Shown: positions 46,237 through 58,174 of the stretch, in pieces
Layout of the letters: each line of letters starts with the position of its first letter
Numbering within the stretch: the first letter of the stretch is position 1
From: Fallopia convolvulus
Taxonomy: Eukaryota > Streptophyta > Magnoliopsida > Caryophyllales > Polygonaceae
Assembly: GCA_964016875.1 (NCBI GenBank)
Contig: OZ024733.1
Span: forward strand, 8,793,979-8,857,978
Reading direction: 5' to 3'
DNA length: 64,000 bases
The notes under the pieces: model-generated
Seen by the model: only the letters and a program-made list of their open reading frames with translations
What the model was told of the DNA's origin: nothing
The model's database searches: none
Program-made: the position numbers and the translations under genes

Positions 46237-47622
46237 TGATATCCGCCTTTTGAGTTGTGTTTTTAGGGAGTGTTTTTGTGTCTTTGAGTCTTTTCTTTTA
46301 GTTTTGTGTTTTGTTTTGAGTCGTTTGTGTAGGTTTTCGTATTATCTTAAGATATGGAGTCTACATAAGCTTTGATGGTGTTTTTATAGGTTTTGTAGGA
46401 GTTTTTGAGCTTGAAAGAAGAGTTTAGAGCATTGCAAGAGAGGGCAGACAAGCTATGAAGAAGATTTGAGTTGATGAGCTAAGGAAGTAGGGCCAAGAAG
46501 AGTGAAATCATGAAGAGAGGTGAAGAAATCGACCCAAGATCAAGCTATGGAGGGGTCGTGCACGAACCAAGATGAGGAAGCTAGAAGAATGCTCTCAGGA
46601 CCGACCCTATGAGGGTCGTGCACGACCCATTTGGGTCGTGATTAGCGTCGACCTTCTCTCTATCCCGAGATCTTAAGGATTTATTCTATCTTTGTATTTT
46701 TGGAAAGTTATTTTATCTTGTTTCCTAGTTGAATTAGGACTCCTTTTCTTCTATAAAAGGAGGTTAAACCCTTTAGTTTAGGGATTCTCTTTTTGGGCAT
46801 TGGAAAGTACTCTCTAGAGCGGAAGAGAGACTTGGTGGACAAGGTTGAGACTTTTGTAAGATTTTTTTAGTTTAATTTGAATTTCGGTTTGGATTGATCA
46901 TGTCTTCTTCTTTCTTTTCGTCTTTATATGCCATGAGTGAGTAGTTTTCTTAAATTCTAGGGTTGGGTGAAAACCCAACGCAATCATGCATGTCTAAAAA
47001 CGTGAATTCATAATTTGAATGCTTGATGATCATATCTATCTATCTTGTGCTAAATTCTTTTACGATAGGTGAGGCATATCTTGCGATTAAGCTTAGCGAA
47101 GGTGTAACGTTGATTGCTTGATTAGGTCTAATAAGATTATTTGCGAAAGTTGATATTCCTAGGTTGAAGGATATATAGAAAGTTGTTTAATTTGCGAAAG
47201 TCGATTGAATAACTTGAATTGTTTGTGAAAAGTCAACTCTTCTATGATCTAAATTGCATGATAGTTGTGAGTTCTTGTTGGAAGCATGTATGATTGTTGT
47301 TGTGGTAGCCCTAGCCCTAGGATTCGTCTTTTATATTGATTAAAACTCTTGTCTTTGCTGTGATCTCGACCCATAACTTCGTGCTCGAACCTTTGCTGGT
47401 GTTTGTGTGTGTTCGTGTGTGATTGTGCTCAGGACCGACCCTCTTGAGGTCGTGAACGACCCACCTCGGTTCGGTCCTGACATGGTTTGCTCGTGATTTT
47501 TCCTTTTCGTAATTTATCGACTAATCTTTTAGCACTATTCTCATTCCCGTGGAAGATCCTGACTTCGCTATACTCAGCGGGGTCTTGAATATAAATTTAT
47601 TTGTTCAAGAAACACTTCAACA
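46237..47622 (+). repeat. 3' LTR of element F
   Basis: This 1386-bp copy of 39986-41373 is followed by target duplication gtttg. It holds the same palindrome clusters (46556-46640 and 47432-47465). Confidence 0.95.
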
Positions 47623-49304
47623 GTTTGTTTCTGCCATATTTTGTACACCTTTTGATCAGGATACCACTGTTTCTTCCCTTTGTCTAGATTGGCCACCACA
47701 TGAGTAGAACAACTTGCATTGTCACTACCCATAGGGGCTTTACCTTTAGACACAAAGGAAGCATGTTTGGTACCCTGAGTGTTGGATGCACGAGCATATC
47801 CAATCCCAAACCTATCAACCTCCTTCACAAATTTCTTTTTATAGTCATTTCTGACCTCTTGAGCCTTTTCAACAACAAACTCATCTAGCCACTTTTTCTT
47901 TTTAGTCTCATCGTCAATCTTTTGGTCTTCTAGTTCTTTAGATAGCTTAGCATGACCGAGCCTAAGCATAAGCCTTTCATCTTCTAGGTCAGTGACTTGT
48001 TTTTCCAAGTCATTAACTTGTTTTTGCAAGTCGACGACTTGGTTCTTTGAGTCTGAGCAGGACTCACAAGTCATTGACTTAGGAGACAAAATCTTTTCTA
48101 ATTCAATAGCCTTAGAGGACCAGAGTTTGTTATCATCGAAGAGATTGGAGATTGTTTCTTCATTATCTTCTAATTTTTCTCTTAACTCAGTGACATGAGT
48201 TCCAAGCTTTTCGATGATAGCAACCAACTGTTCTCTAGATTTTCTGGCCAAAAGAGAAGAGAGTTCAAAGTCATTTTCCTCTTGGGATGATTTGTCTTCA
48301 ATGGCCATGCAACAATTTCCTCTTGTCGGCACCACTTCATCATCATCATCAGACATATCCCAAGTTGCCATCATTCTTTTACCAGCCTCTCCACTTTTTA
48401 TTTTTGGACATTGCTTGGCAAAGTGTCCTCTAGCCTGACATTGATAACAGATGACATCCTTCATATCCTTCCCTTCTTTGCTTGACTCTGGAGCCTTCAC
48501 AGGAGCTTTGTTGTGATTCCACAGTCTCTTCATAGCCTTAGAGATGAGAGCAACATCCTCATCTATTCCTTTAGTGTCGTCGTCTCCCTGAACAAAGTCA
48601 AAAGCTCTTTCAACTTTAAGAGCAATGTTCTTGACTTTCTCTGAGTCAAGTCTCTCAACTCTTCTCTGCTAAATGCCTCCATACATGGTAAGTTGTCCAA
48701 CAAGATCTTCCAAGGTCAGCGACTTGGTTTCTTTTTGAGTGAGTACAGACGAAGCGATATTGTCCCAACTCTTGTTCAATCCCGAGATCAGCTTATTGGT
48801 TTGTTTCCATTAAGGAATCTTCTCACCAAGAAACTCCAATTGATTCACGAGCATTTGAAATCTGGAGTGATAATCACGAAGAGATTCTCCTTTTCCTTGA
48901 AAGATGTTGTCATACTCTGCTTCGAGACTTATGATCTTGTCCTTCTTTACATCATCATTGCCTTGATGAAGTCTTTTAAGGGCATCCCAGATTTCTTTTG
49001 CCGTCGTGTATCCGATCACCTTCTTGAGGTCGCCGTCAGTGAGAGCATGATGGAGAACTTTCTTTGCTCTAGCATTCTTCTCAAGCTTCTTGAAATCCAC
49101 ATCATCGTACTCAGCTGTGGTCTTTTCAGTCTTTCCATCCTTTCCAAGAAAGGTTTTTGGACCCAGTTCAATCACCTTCCATAGCTGACCATCAAGCGAG
49201 CAGATGTGGGTCTTCATCTGTTCAACCCACCAGTTATACTCTCCAACCTTGATGATTGGAGGCTTCCAAAAAGAGTCACTCACAGAAGTGTTGGTGGACG
49301 TCAT
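47623..49304 (-). pseudogene. Gag of element E (N-terminal and central part)
   Basis: Gag starts at the ATG at 49304 (MTSTNTSVSDSFWKPP), directly inside the 5' LTR and primer site. The copia Gag core (GEYNWWVEQMKTHI; AKEIWDALKRLHQG; SLRDYHSRFQMLVNQL) is interrupted by in-frame TAA (48810) and TAG (48669). A zinc knuckle (CYQCQARGHFAKQC, about 48420-48465) follows. A long coiled coil has heptads such as VVDLQKQVNDLEKQVTDLED. The gene is cut at 47623 by element F and continues at 39985. There is no frameshift in this part. Confidence 0.88.
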
Positions 49305-49346
49305 TTTCCTGCAACAAAAGTACTAAAAACGCAATCTAGAGCCTGA

Positions 49347-49358
49347 GCTCTGATACCA
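49347..49358 (-). other. Primer binding site of element E (initiator tRNA-Met)
   Basis: The minus strand reads TGGTATCAGAGC, two bases inside the 5' LTR. Confidence 0.92.
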
Positions 49359-49360
49359 AT

Positions 49361-50158
49361 TGTAGGATCGTTAGTACTTAAACAAGTCGGCGACTCTTGC
49401 GAAGTCGTCGACTTTGAGTAATAAAGCAGCGGAATAATTAAACAAGAAAAGCAAACGTTACCAACTGTCAATGACAAGCGATATATAGTGGAAACTCGTC
49501 GTAAACCAACTAGTTTACTTGGAGAAAAACCACTCCCTTCCAAGTTTCTCACTTGGTCGGATTTCAAGAGTCCTTAGACTCGCTCTATTGATTTTTTGAG
49601 TGTTTACAAAGCTCTCCCGTGTACAAGAATGAATCCCACACCCTTGAACCACGCTCTACCTTTGCACTCGCACTCTCAATCTCACGCTATGCCTAAGATC
49701 TCTCGACACACCACTTGTACGAATCTCACGCACAAGTTCACTCTTTCTCTCTTACACAAAATGTAGAATGACGCTTAAGAGACTTACCACTATCCTAAAC
49801 ACAATAGTATTTAAGCTAAGGTAAGAGAGATCTCGTGTGTATCAACTCCCATTCGATTAGGGAAATGATACACACTCAATATTTTACATATGTTTCCAAA
49901 TATACATTAACGCATACAATGAAATATTCTAGTAGAATCAAATCGTCTTTGTCTTGATTTTAGCACTCTTTTATGATGATCTTCTCCTAAAATAGAACGA
50001 CACATCTGTCTCCAAATACATGCACACACGTTGTGCATTCCTTCCTTAAATAGATTACTTCGCCAACTGGTCATGTTAGTGACTTTGCCAAGTCGCCGAC
50101 TCGACTTGCCAACTCGAAGTCACTGATTCTGGAACCATCAAAACTCTATCTTCTAACA
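49361..50158 (-). repeat. 5' LTR of element E
   Basis: This 798-bp LTR runs from TGTAGGATC to TCTAACA and is followed by attac, which corresponds to attat at 32436-32440. It contains GTCGGCGAC-type motifs at both ends. Confidence 0.92.
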
Positions 50159-51477
50159 ATTACCAAGCACTACAAGCCGGGCCTTAAACCTCTCAACAGT
50201 GCCATCAGATTTATACTTGACCCTGTAAACCCATTTGCAGCCAATGGGTTTCTACCCAGGAGGAAGAGCAGTCAAAGTCCAAGTCTCATTTCGCTGCAAC
50301 GCATCAATTTCGGCTTGCATAGCCGCGTGCCAACGGGGATCAACAGTAGTAATAGCAAAACTAGCAGGCTCTAGAATAGACTGAACAACAGAAATAAAAG
50401 CAACATGGCTAGGAGAAAATCGTGAACAATTAACATAATCAGCTATGTGGTAGGATGTACCTGACAACAGTGATGGTTGAGATGAAGGCGACGAAGGAGA
50501 AGCAACATGGCCACGCAATGTATTGCAAACATAACCTTTCAACTTCACAGAAGGAGTGCTATCATGGGTAGAACGACAGACATTTTCTTGGACAACGACA
50601 GGAGGAGATTGAACCCCACTCCCCCTGACATCTGTCTGCGTTGGGGCATTTGTAGAGATAAGGTTTGGTTCTTGAACGAGAACAAGAGGAGATTGAACCC
50701 CACTCCTCCTATCAGTCGTTTGCGATTCAGGCACAGGGTACCAAGTAGTGTCAAAATGTGACGGATGTGGTTCATTAGGCTGTGAATCAGTAATGGCCAA
50801 AGACGGCTTAAAAGGAAAAATTAATTCATAAAAAGTAACATCAACAGATACAAAACGCTCTTTTGTCTCCTAATCAAAGACCTTCCAACCTTTTTGACCT
50901 TTAGAATAACCTATGAAAATGCATTTCCTAGCCCTAGATGCAAATTTGTCAGACACTCGGGGAATAGTTGAGACATAACATAGACAATCTAAAGTTCTCA
51001 AACGACAATACTGAGGAGGTCAATCATGCAACAATTCAAAAGAAGTTTTGTTTTGCAATAAAGGAGTTGGAGTTCGATTTATCAAACATGCAGTTGTTAA
51101 AATGCAATCACCCCAAAAAGACAACGGAAGATGCCCATGAAATCTAAGTGCCCTAGCAACATTAAGGATATGGCGGTGTTTTCGTTCCGCCCTACCATTT
51201 TGTTGGGGAGTGCCAACACAAGAAGTTTGAATATCAATACCCGTTTCCGCAAAGAAAGAGCGCAAACAAGTGAATTCTATGCCATTATCACTGCGAAAGC
51301 ATTTGATCTTTTTACTAAATTGCCTTTCAATCATAGAACAAAAATTTTGAATCAAAGAAGAAACTTCGCTTTTATTAACCATAAGATGAATCCACACACT
51401 TCTAGAAAAATCATCAACTAGAGTTAAAACAGTCTAAAGCATGCGACCCACTAACAAGATAAAACAATCTAGTTTGC
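50159..51477 (-). pseudogene. Copia element D: integrase core to RT N-terminus
   Basis: This minus-strand fragment is bounded by K on the right and E on the left. Integrase shows SDNGIEFTC and VGTPQQNGRAERKHR, then INRTPTPLLQNKTSFELLHD. A Ser/Pro/Gln-rich linker leads to RT (WHAAMQAEIDALQRNETWTL, ERFKARLVV). Stops interrupt the frame near 51017 and 50250 and in the linker near 50870. It joins 63318 and 32440 in the same frame when the insertions and one target-duplication copy each are removed. Confidence 0.9.
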
Positions 51478-51480
51478 TTA

Positions 51481-51965
51481 CACTACACCATTCTGCAGAT
51501 TTAGGGACCATATTTTAGCGACCATATTTTAGCGACCACGAAATATGGTCGCTAATTAGCGACCACGAAATATGGTCACTAATTAGCGACCATATGGACG
51601 TCAATGGTCGCAAATCTAGACGTCAAAACGGGAAAAAAAATAAAACCAAATTAGCGACCACGTGGTCGCTAAATTTGGCGTCCACGTGGTCGTTGGGCCT
51701 TTATAGTCGCAATAAGTGCGCGGGGAAATTTCCCGCCAGCATGTAGCGACCATATGGTCGCTAGGTTCGGAACCCATATCCGCGACCATATGGTCGCTGG
51801 TCGCTAGTTGGTCTCCAAAGGACTAGCGACCACCTGGTCGCAAGCTATAGCGACCAGTTGGTCGCTGACTTGGATCAGATGTTTTGGCGCGCCACATCAA
51901 TTTTGGCGGGTAATATCCCGCGTTTTTTGCGACCACTTGGTCGCTAAAAACAGTAATTCGTAAAA
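51481..51965 (+). repeat. Left sub-terminal repeat zone of CACTA element K
   Basis: More than fifteen copies of GCGACCA/TGGTCGC in both orientations occur, often as palindromes such as GCGACCATATGGTCGC. In En/Spm elements such zones bind TNPA and are needed for transposition; the assignment here is by analogy. A further palindrome group lies at 52328-52395, inside the leader. Confidence 0.9.
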
Positions 51966-52463
51966 TTGCCGCCATTTCAGCATATATACCTAGGTTGTAA
52001 GAACTTCACTATCATTCCGCTACAATACAACTTCACAATCATTCCGCTTCAACACAACTTCACTCTCATTCCGCTCTCTTCCAAAATATTCACAAAAGAA
52101 AGAAACAATCAACCACGACTCTGAATTGATTCTAGGAAGAAATTCCGTCAATTTTTACCGACAACCTCACTAAAGGTATGCATTTAAATCTTATTCCTAA
52201 TATTTCATTCCGTCATTAGAAAGCTTTCGTTTATATATTCATAAGAGATTGTGTTACAGAATTTAACCACATATAGCATATAGCAATTGGTTATGTTAAA
52301 AATATGTGTTGTGATATGTTGTATGTGACGACCATATGGTCGCTAAGTAGCGATCATATGGTCGCTAATTACGTAGTAGCGACCATATGGTCGCCATATT
52401 CTGGATAATATGTACTTGAAATTATATACTAATACTCTTATATTGAAATGCAGGAAGGAAACA
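51966..52463 (+). other. Leader region upstream of the K transposase gene
   Basis: No ORF of note. A short direct repeat (aacttcac...cattccgct, about 52003-52080, three times) is followed by a likely intron with a donor-like AAAGGTATGC near 52173 and acceptor-like AATGCAGG near 52450. Palindromes GCGACCATATGGTCGC lie within it. Confidence 0.55.
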
Positions 52464-55231
52464 ATGCATGAGTGGATGTATGTGCGTAATATAGATGGTT
52501 TTTTGAACAACGAGTTTTTAGCTGGCGTAGAGCAATTTCTCGAATTTTGCAAATCTATGCTGTCCTATAACCCATCCGAATTAAGGTGTCCGTGTCGGAG
52601 GTGCAAGAATAAGAAACTGAAATCTGTAGATGATGTGCATTATCACCTTGTTAAGGAAGGTTTTGTTCCGAACTATTACCATTGGGTTTCGCACGGGGAG
52701 ACAGATGAAAGGTTCGCTGCATTGTTGGTCGAGTCTAGACATCATGAAGGCTGTAGCAGTTTTGATCCAGCACCACCATTAAATGGTGGGAATGATAATT
52801 GAATGGAACAGATGGTATATGATGGTTTTAATTATGCACGAAGTGATTCACTGCTGAGGATCCCGTGAAGAATGCGGATATAAGGCATGAGCAAGGGGAG
52901 CAATATTATAATGAAGCGCCCAATCCCGATGCACAACGTATGTACGACATGTTGTCGGCCGCAAATAGGCCTTTGTGGCCTGGATGTGATATGACGCAGT
53001 TGGAGGCTGCGACTGAGCTACTGAGCCTAAAGTCTAAGCTAAGGATGACGGAGCGCAAATATGAGATGATCTCGGATTTTTGCGGACGAGTTTCTCACCC
53101 GGAGACGACATTACCAGCTACGTTTTTCGACACGAAAAAACTGGTAGAGGGTCTCGGTCTTCCTTACGAGATGATTGATTGTTGTCCAAACTCTTGCATG
53201 ATATATTGGGGTGCGGATGCAGAATACGCGGCATGCAATATGTGTGACTATCCTAGATGGAAGCAAGGCAAGACAAAGCTCATTCCCTATTCTCGTATTT
53301 TTTACTTGCCAATAACTCCACGGTAGCAGAGGTTGTACGCATCTGTGGTGACTGTCGAACACATGAGATGGCATGCAGAGCACGTACAAGATGGGGTGAT
53401 GAGACATCCTTCAAATGTAGAGGCATGGAGGCAATTCAATGCTGTGTGGCCAGATTTTGCATCAGAAACACGAAATGTGAGACTAGGCTTGTGTACGGAC
53501 GGTTTCAATCCGTTCGGGGCGTTCGGGCGCCAGTACTCATGTTGGCCTGTGATTCTAACACCCTAGAACCTTCCGCGGTCGATGTGTATGCAAGAAGAGG
53601 TTATGTTTTTGACGGTTATTGTACCTGGACCGAAGAGCCCGAAGTAGAAGTTGGATGTCTACTTGCAGTCGTTGATAGCCGAGCTGAAGGATCTGCGGCT
53701 TAATGGGGTGTGCACAAACGATTCTTGGAGGAAGCAAAATTTTGTGTTGCGTGCAGCTGTAATATGGACTATTAGTGACTTCCCCGCATATTCGATGTTG
53801 TCAGGTATGTTGTTAATTTTACATATGCTAATCAATTTGAAACTATTATATATAATAATAATGCATATATATGATTTGTGAAATTTAATTAATGTGTGAT
53901 ACAAAATATATGTTTGTGTAGGCTGGAGCACTTCTGGGAAATACGCGTGTCCTTATTGCATGGAGGACACCGATGCATTTTATCTAATGCATGGACACAA
54001 AATGTGCTGGTTCGATTGTCACAAGAGGTTTACAAAACCTGATAATCGCTTCTGAAACAATAAGACTGATTTCAAGAAAGGTCTACGGGAGCGTCGTCGT
54101 CCCCCGGTACTTCGTGACGGATACGAGATATTAGACCAGATAAACAATATGGGGTTGATGAAGATAACGGAAGTGGGAGCTGAGGAGCACAATGTCGCGG
54201 TCAGTAGAGGTTCAGGTTGGAAGAAGAAAAGCATTTTCTGGGACCTACCTTACTGGCCTAGTCTGCTGGTAAGACATAATTTAGATGTCATGCACATTGA
54301 AAAAAATGTCTTCGATAATGTTTTTTTCACCATTCTCGATATTCCGGGGAAGTCGAAAGACAAGTGATTGGCCAGAAAGGATACAAAGGAATTGTGCAAG
54401 CGTCCGGAGTTGGAACCTAATGAGGAGGACAATAGGTACCCAAAGGCTTGCTATGCACTAGATCGTCATGAAAAACAAGTGCTTCTAGATTGGTTGAGAT
54501 CCGTAAAATTCCCGGATGGCTATGTGTCCAACTTGAGCCGCTGCATTGACTTGCACAAGCTTGGACTCTTTGGGATGAAGAGCCATGATTGTCATGTGTT
54601 CATGCAAAGGTTGATGCCTGTTGCTTTTCGTCCATTTCTTGATGACAAAGTGTGGGAGCCCATTGCTCAGCTAAGTGCGTTCTTCAGGGACCTAACATGT
54701 TACGAGCTGAAGCCTGAGGTGGTTATGCAATTGCACAAGGAAATACCAATAATTTTGTGCAAGCTGGAGCGCATCTTTCCCCCTGCGTTATTTGATTCAA
54801 TGGAGCACTTGCCTATTCATCTGCAACGGGAAGCTTCACTTTGTGGCCCTGTCAATTATAGATGGATGTATCCAGAAGAAAGTTACGTACAGTTATATGC
54901 AGTTGTTCAATTTTGGATTTATATAATTAACTTGAATAAGTAATATTAATGGTTTTCAATGTATATCATGTAGGCTCTTAAAAAGGTTGAAGGTCTCAGT
55001 TGGCAACAAAGCCCACGTTGAGGGGTCAATTTTTAGTGCCTATCTCGTTAAGGAGACGTCCACATTCTGCTCATATTATTTTAACTCACATGTGGCGAGT
55101 ACTCATATGGATATCGCCTGCAACGTCAGTTGCACACTTCCAGTTGGGGTTGATCTGGGCGATTTGTCTATTTTCACAACAACTGGTCGAACCTTGGGTA
55201 GCAGATCAACTAGTCGTTTCCTCACAGATGA

Positions 55232-58174
55232 TGTAACACCCCCTTCCTACCCAGGAGGTATTACCGCCAGTAACCCCGATTAGAACTAAACTGAAGCTAC
55301 CCAAGGCTTTAACCTGACAGAACTTACTAGAACAAGGTAAATGAAACCATTTAAAACCTAACAAAATTAAGTAAAACTTTACAGCGGAAAAGAGAATAAA
55401 AGGTCTTATACAAGCCTTAACTTAAAAAGAATTAGTAAATAAATAGAACAACCTTCTATTTAAACAAAATCTTTATCCAGTCTTCCTTAAGTTCTTATTT
55501 CTGAAACTCAGCTTCACTTTGAAGTAGTTCAACCATGATCTTCACTCAAGTATAGCCATAGGAAACCTTTCTTCAACTTCTGGAGCTTCAAACCTCGGAA
55601 TCCGCCTCTTGAATCAACTTCCAAGAAGAACTTGATGTGTCGTATATCAACGGTGGACACCAGCCGACCATATAAAAGAAAAGAAGATGGACGGGTTAGT
55701 CTAATGAAAGACTAAGCAAGCAGAGAAACTAACTTGGTTCTTATGGTTGTGACAAAACATATTGGCATCCAAATCCGATTAGACTCGGATTATGATCCAA
55801 CAGTTAGCAGTCTTATAGAGAAAAAAAAAAGAAGGAGACTTGCATAAACAAGAGAGAGAACACCACAACTTGTGGTTCCTTTAAGAAGCATAAACAATTG
55901 TTGGGAACTCATATTAATCACATAACATCTTGAAAAGTCTTCATCGACTAATCAGATTGACTTAATCAAAGTTTGATTAAGAATCATTCATAACCGGGAG
56001 CAAGAATGGTTATCGAATAGACTAACCATTCGGGTACATTAATGTGCCTAACGCACTTATCTTGTATTACTTTCAAAACTTTTCACAAACAAGTTGGCAA
56101 CTTTTAATTGGCTCGAACTACTACCGGTGGAACACAATACTATCGAGGTCAGAGGGCCTGTTTCATCCTTGAACAACGAATAACACGGGTCCCAATGATG
56201 GAGAGATTAGAGGGCCTGTTTCATCCATAATCCACTACCAACACATATTGAATGGAACACAATACTATCGAGGTCAGAGGGCATGTTTCATCCTTGAACA
56301 ACGAATAGTACGAGTCCCAATGATGGAGAGATTAGAGGGCCTGTTTCATCCATAATCCACTACCAACACATATTGAATAAATGCACTTAGCTAGAGTGCA
56401 TAGTCACCCCTCAAGCCTAGAGCGGGCCATGGTCATGACCTAAGTACTAGGGGATCAATATTGATACTGCCTAATACGAGTTTTAAAGAGATGCTTCCGA
56501 GACTAAGCTCACATCCCTGAACTAAGTTACTCCATATCAATGTCTCAGCATGAGACAACTAAACATACAAGGTCGCATACAACGGACCTAAATCCAGTTC
56601 TAGCGCGAAACTGAATGAATACCAATATGGTCATTATTTCTAACAAAACAACAACCTATCATATTTTATTAATCATACAAGTTGTTCCCAACGCAAATAT
56701 TAAATGGGATTCAATTCCTCATTTAATAACAATAACGTAAGAAAGAATCGTCCACTTGCCTTAGAAGGCGTGCTCAACGTCCTTAGCAATTCAACAGTAA
56801 TCTTTATCATCCTTCTGACAAATATAACAAAAGGATTTCTTAGCAACGAGCTCACAGAAACACTTCTTAGTTGTATTCTCAACTCCTACAACTTCCTAAT
56901 CGATAAACGATTTAATTTCCGAATATCGATATATAATAAATCCTTAGTTATCATGCTTTAAGGAGCCATCTTGGCGGAATTATAACTAATTATCTGTTTC
57001 ACTTTTGAAACAATTTTCTAAATAAAAATTGTTCATTCATAACAGTTCTTAAAGGTGACCAAATCTCGGATCAAACGGATTAACAACGAATCCCGAGTAA
57101 TTATCCGAAGTCCTTTACTTGCCAATCGACGTCAAACCTTGTATTCGCTATAACTGAAGATCCTGACGTTCGTTTCCCGAGCGGTTTGAACTTGTGGGAC
57201 CGTATCAACGTCAAGATTATAAAAATCATAAATTTAATTAGCAAAGCGGAACCGAAAGGCCCGTACGGTGGCTCCGCAACCAGCCCGCTAATTAATTTCG
57301 ATCGTATATACCTTCACTTGAGCCCATGGCTCGTTTAGCTCGATAGTGGCTCGATCCCCGAGCCCGAGGGTGGTCGAGTATTTCCCGTCGGCAGATCTTG
57401 TGGTGGGTGGTGGTCGGAGAATCTAACGATCGCCGGCGGCGACGTACGGCGAGGCGAGAAAGAGACCGGCGGTGACGTCTTTGAATTCTATCTCCCCGTC
57501 CGTTGTTCCGACCTGATTCCTCTCCCTTTCCTTGAACGAGGCAGCAGCAGCCCAAAGGGAGGATGAAGAAGAAGATGATGATGTGGAGGAGGAGGTGAGG
57601 AGGAAGATAGATGGTGGCCGGCGGTGAAGAAGCTCCCATGTCCGTCATCCGCCCCAAACTATCTCTCTCGGTTTCATTTGGAGCGATTCGGGCCTTTATT
57701 ATCTCTATCTCTCTACGCTTCCTTCCTTAATAAGCAAATGAGAAAGAAGCGGTTTAAAACAAAAAAATCCGTCTTGGAACGGGACTCGCGTTAAAGCGAT
57801 AAAATTATGTACCTCGGGTGGAAAAAATTACTAAATACAAAACGTCCCGTAAATTATGTAGACCAATAAAACCAATTTTCCATGATTTTATCTTGCTACC
57901 TTCAATTTTTAAGGCTTCCGTTTCGTATTTTAAATCCTTTACAGTACATAATTAAAAAGACGGCTTATCCAATAAAAATTCTTTTTCCACTGAAAAATCC
58001 TAGAATTCACACCGATCCATAAAATCATTTCTTTGTGATTTTAGGATATCACCAAAAAATTTCTAGGATTTAAATTCTGACAAAAATATCGGATCAAACG
58101 TTAAAACGGACAAAGAAGTTAAAAGGATATCCGAGAAAAATTCAAAAATATCCTCAAAAACCGCAGTTATTACA
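55232..58174. mobile_element. Element S: solo-LTR-like insertion in the K transposase
   Basis: TGTAACACCCCC...GTTATTACA, 2943 bp, is flanked by a perfect 5-bp duplication gatga (55227-55231 and 58175-58179) and has TG/CA ends. No gag or pol coding is present, so a solo LTR of a long-LTR gypsy family is the simplest reading; the TGTAACACCCC start is common in such LTRs. The transposase reading frame resumes directly after it. A 366-bp ORF at 57292-57657 (minus) is not recognisable and probably spurious. Confidence 0.8.
56129..56378. repeat. 125-bp tandem duplication inside S
   Basis: Two copies of a 125-bp unit starting GGAACACAATACTATCGAGG (56129 and 56254) differ at only a few positions. 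Within each unit the phrase AGAGGGC(C/A)TGTTTCATCC occurs twice, pointing to an older smaller duplication. Confidence 0.9.

Larger units (their letters stand above)
39986..47622 (+). mobile_element. Element F: Athila-like internal-deletion derivative
   Basis: This plus-strand element has LTRs at 39986-41373 and 46237-47622 and a perfect target duplication gtttg (39981-39985 and 47623-47627). A tRNA-Asp-type primer site and a polypurine tract are present. It lies in the gag of E. It carries gag-protease but lacks RT, RNase H, most of integrase and ORF1. LTR differences number about 28 in 1387 bp by eye (about 2%), fewer than in its host E, which agrees with the nesting order. Confidence 0.95.
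32441..50158 (-). mobile_element. Element E: copia of SIRE/Maximus type, interrupted by F
   Basis: This minus-strand copia element has 798-bp LTRs at 32441-33238 and 49361-50158 and an initiator tRNA-Met primer site. Order is gag, PR, IN, RT, RNase H and an extra ORF. Target duplication is attat/attac with one mismatch, and it lies inside the RT of element D. The LTRs differ at roughly 35 positions by eye (about 4%), so E is markedly older than A or Y. Element F sits in its gag. The extra ORF and a Gag with two zinc knuckles favour the SIRE lineage. Confidence 0.9.

Noticed and set aside
51481..51965. Regular short repeats that might be taken for a CRISPR array
   Set aside because: Motifs are palindromic, irregularly spaced and in both orientations, with no uniform spacers, and the context is a plant CACTA transposon end.
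57292..57657. 121-residue minus-strand ORF inside S
   Set aside because: No recognisable domain, low-complexity Arg/Leu content, and it lies within an LTR-like sequence.
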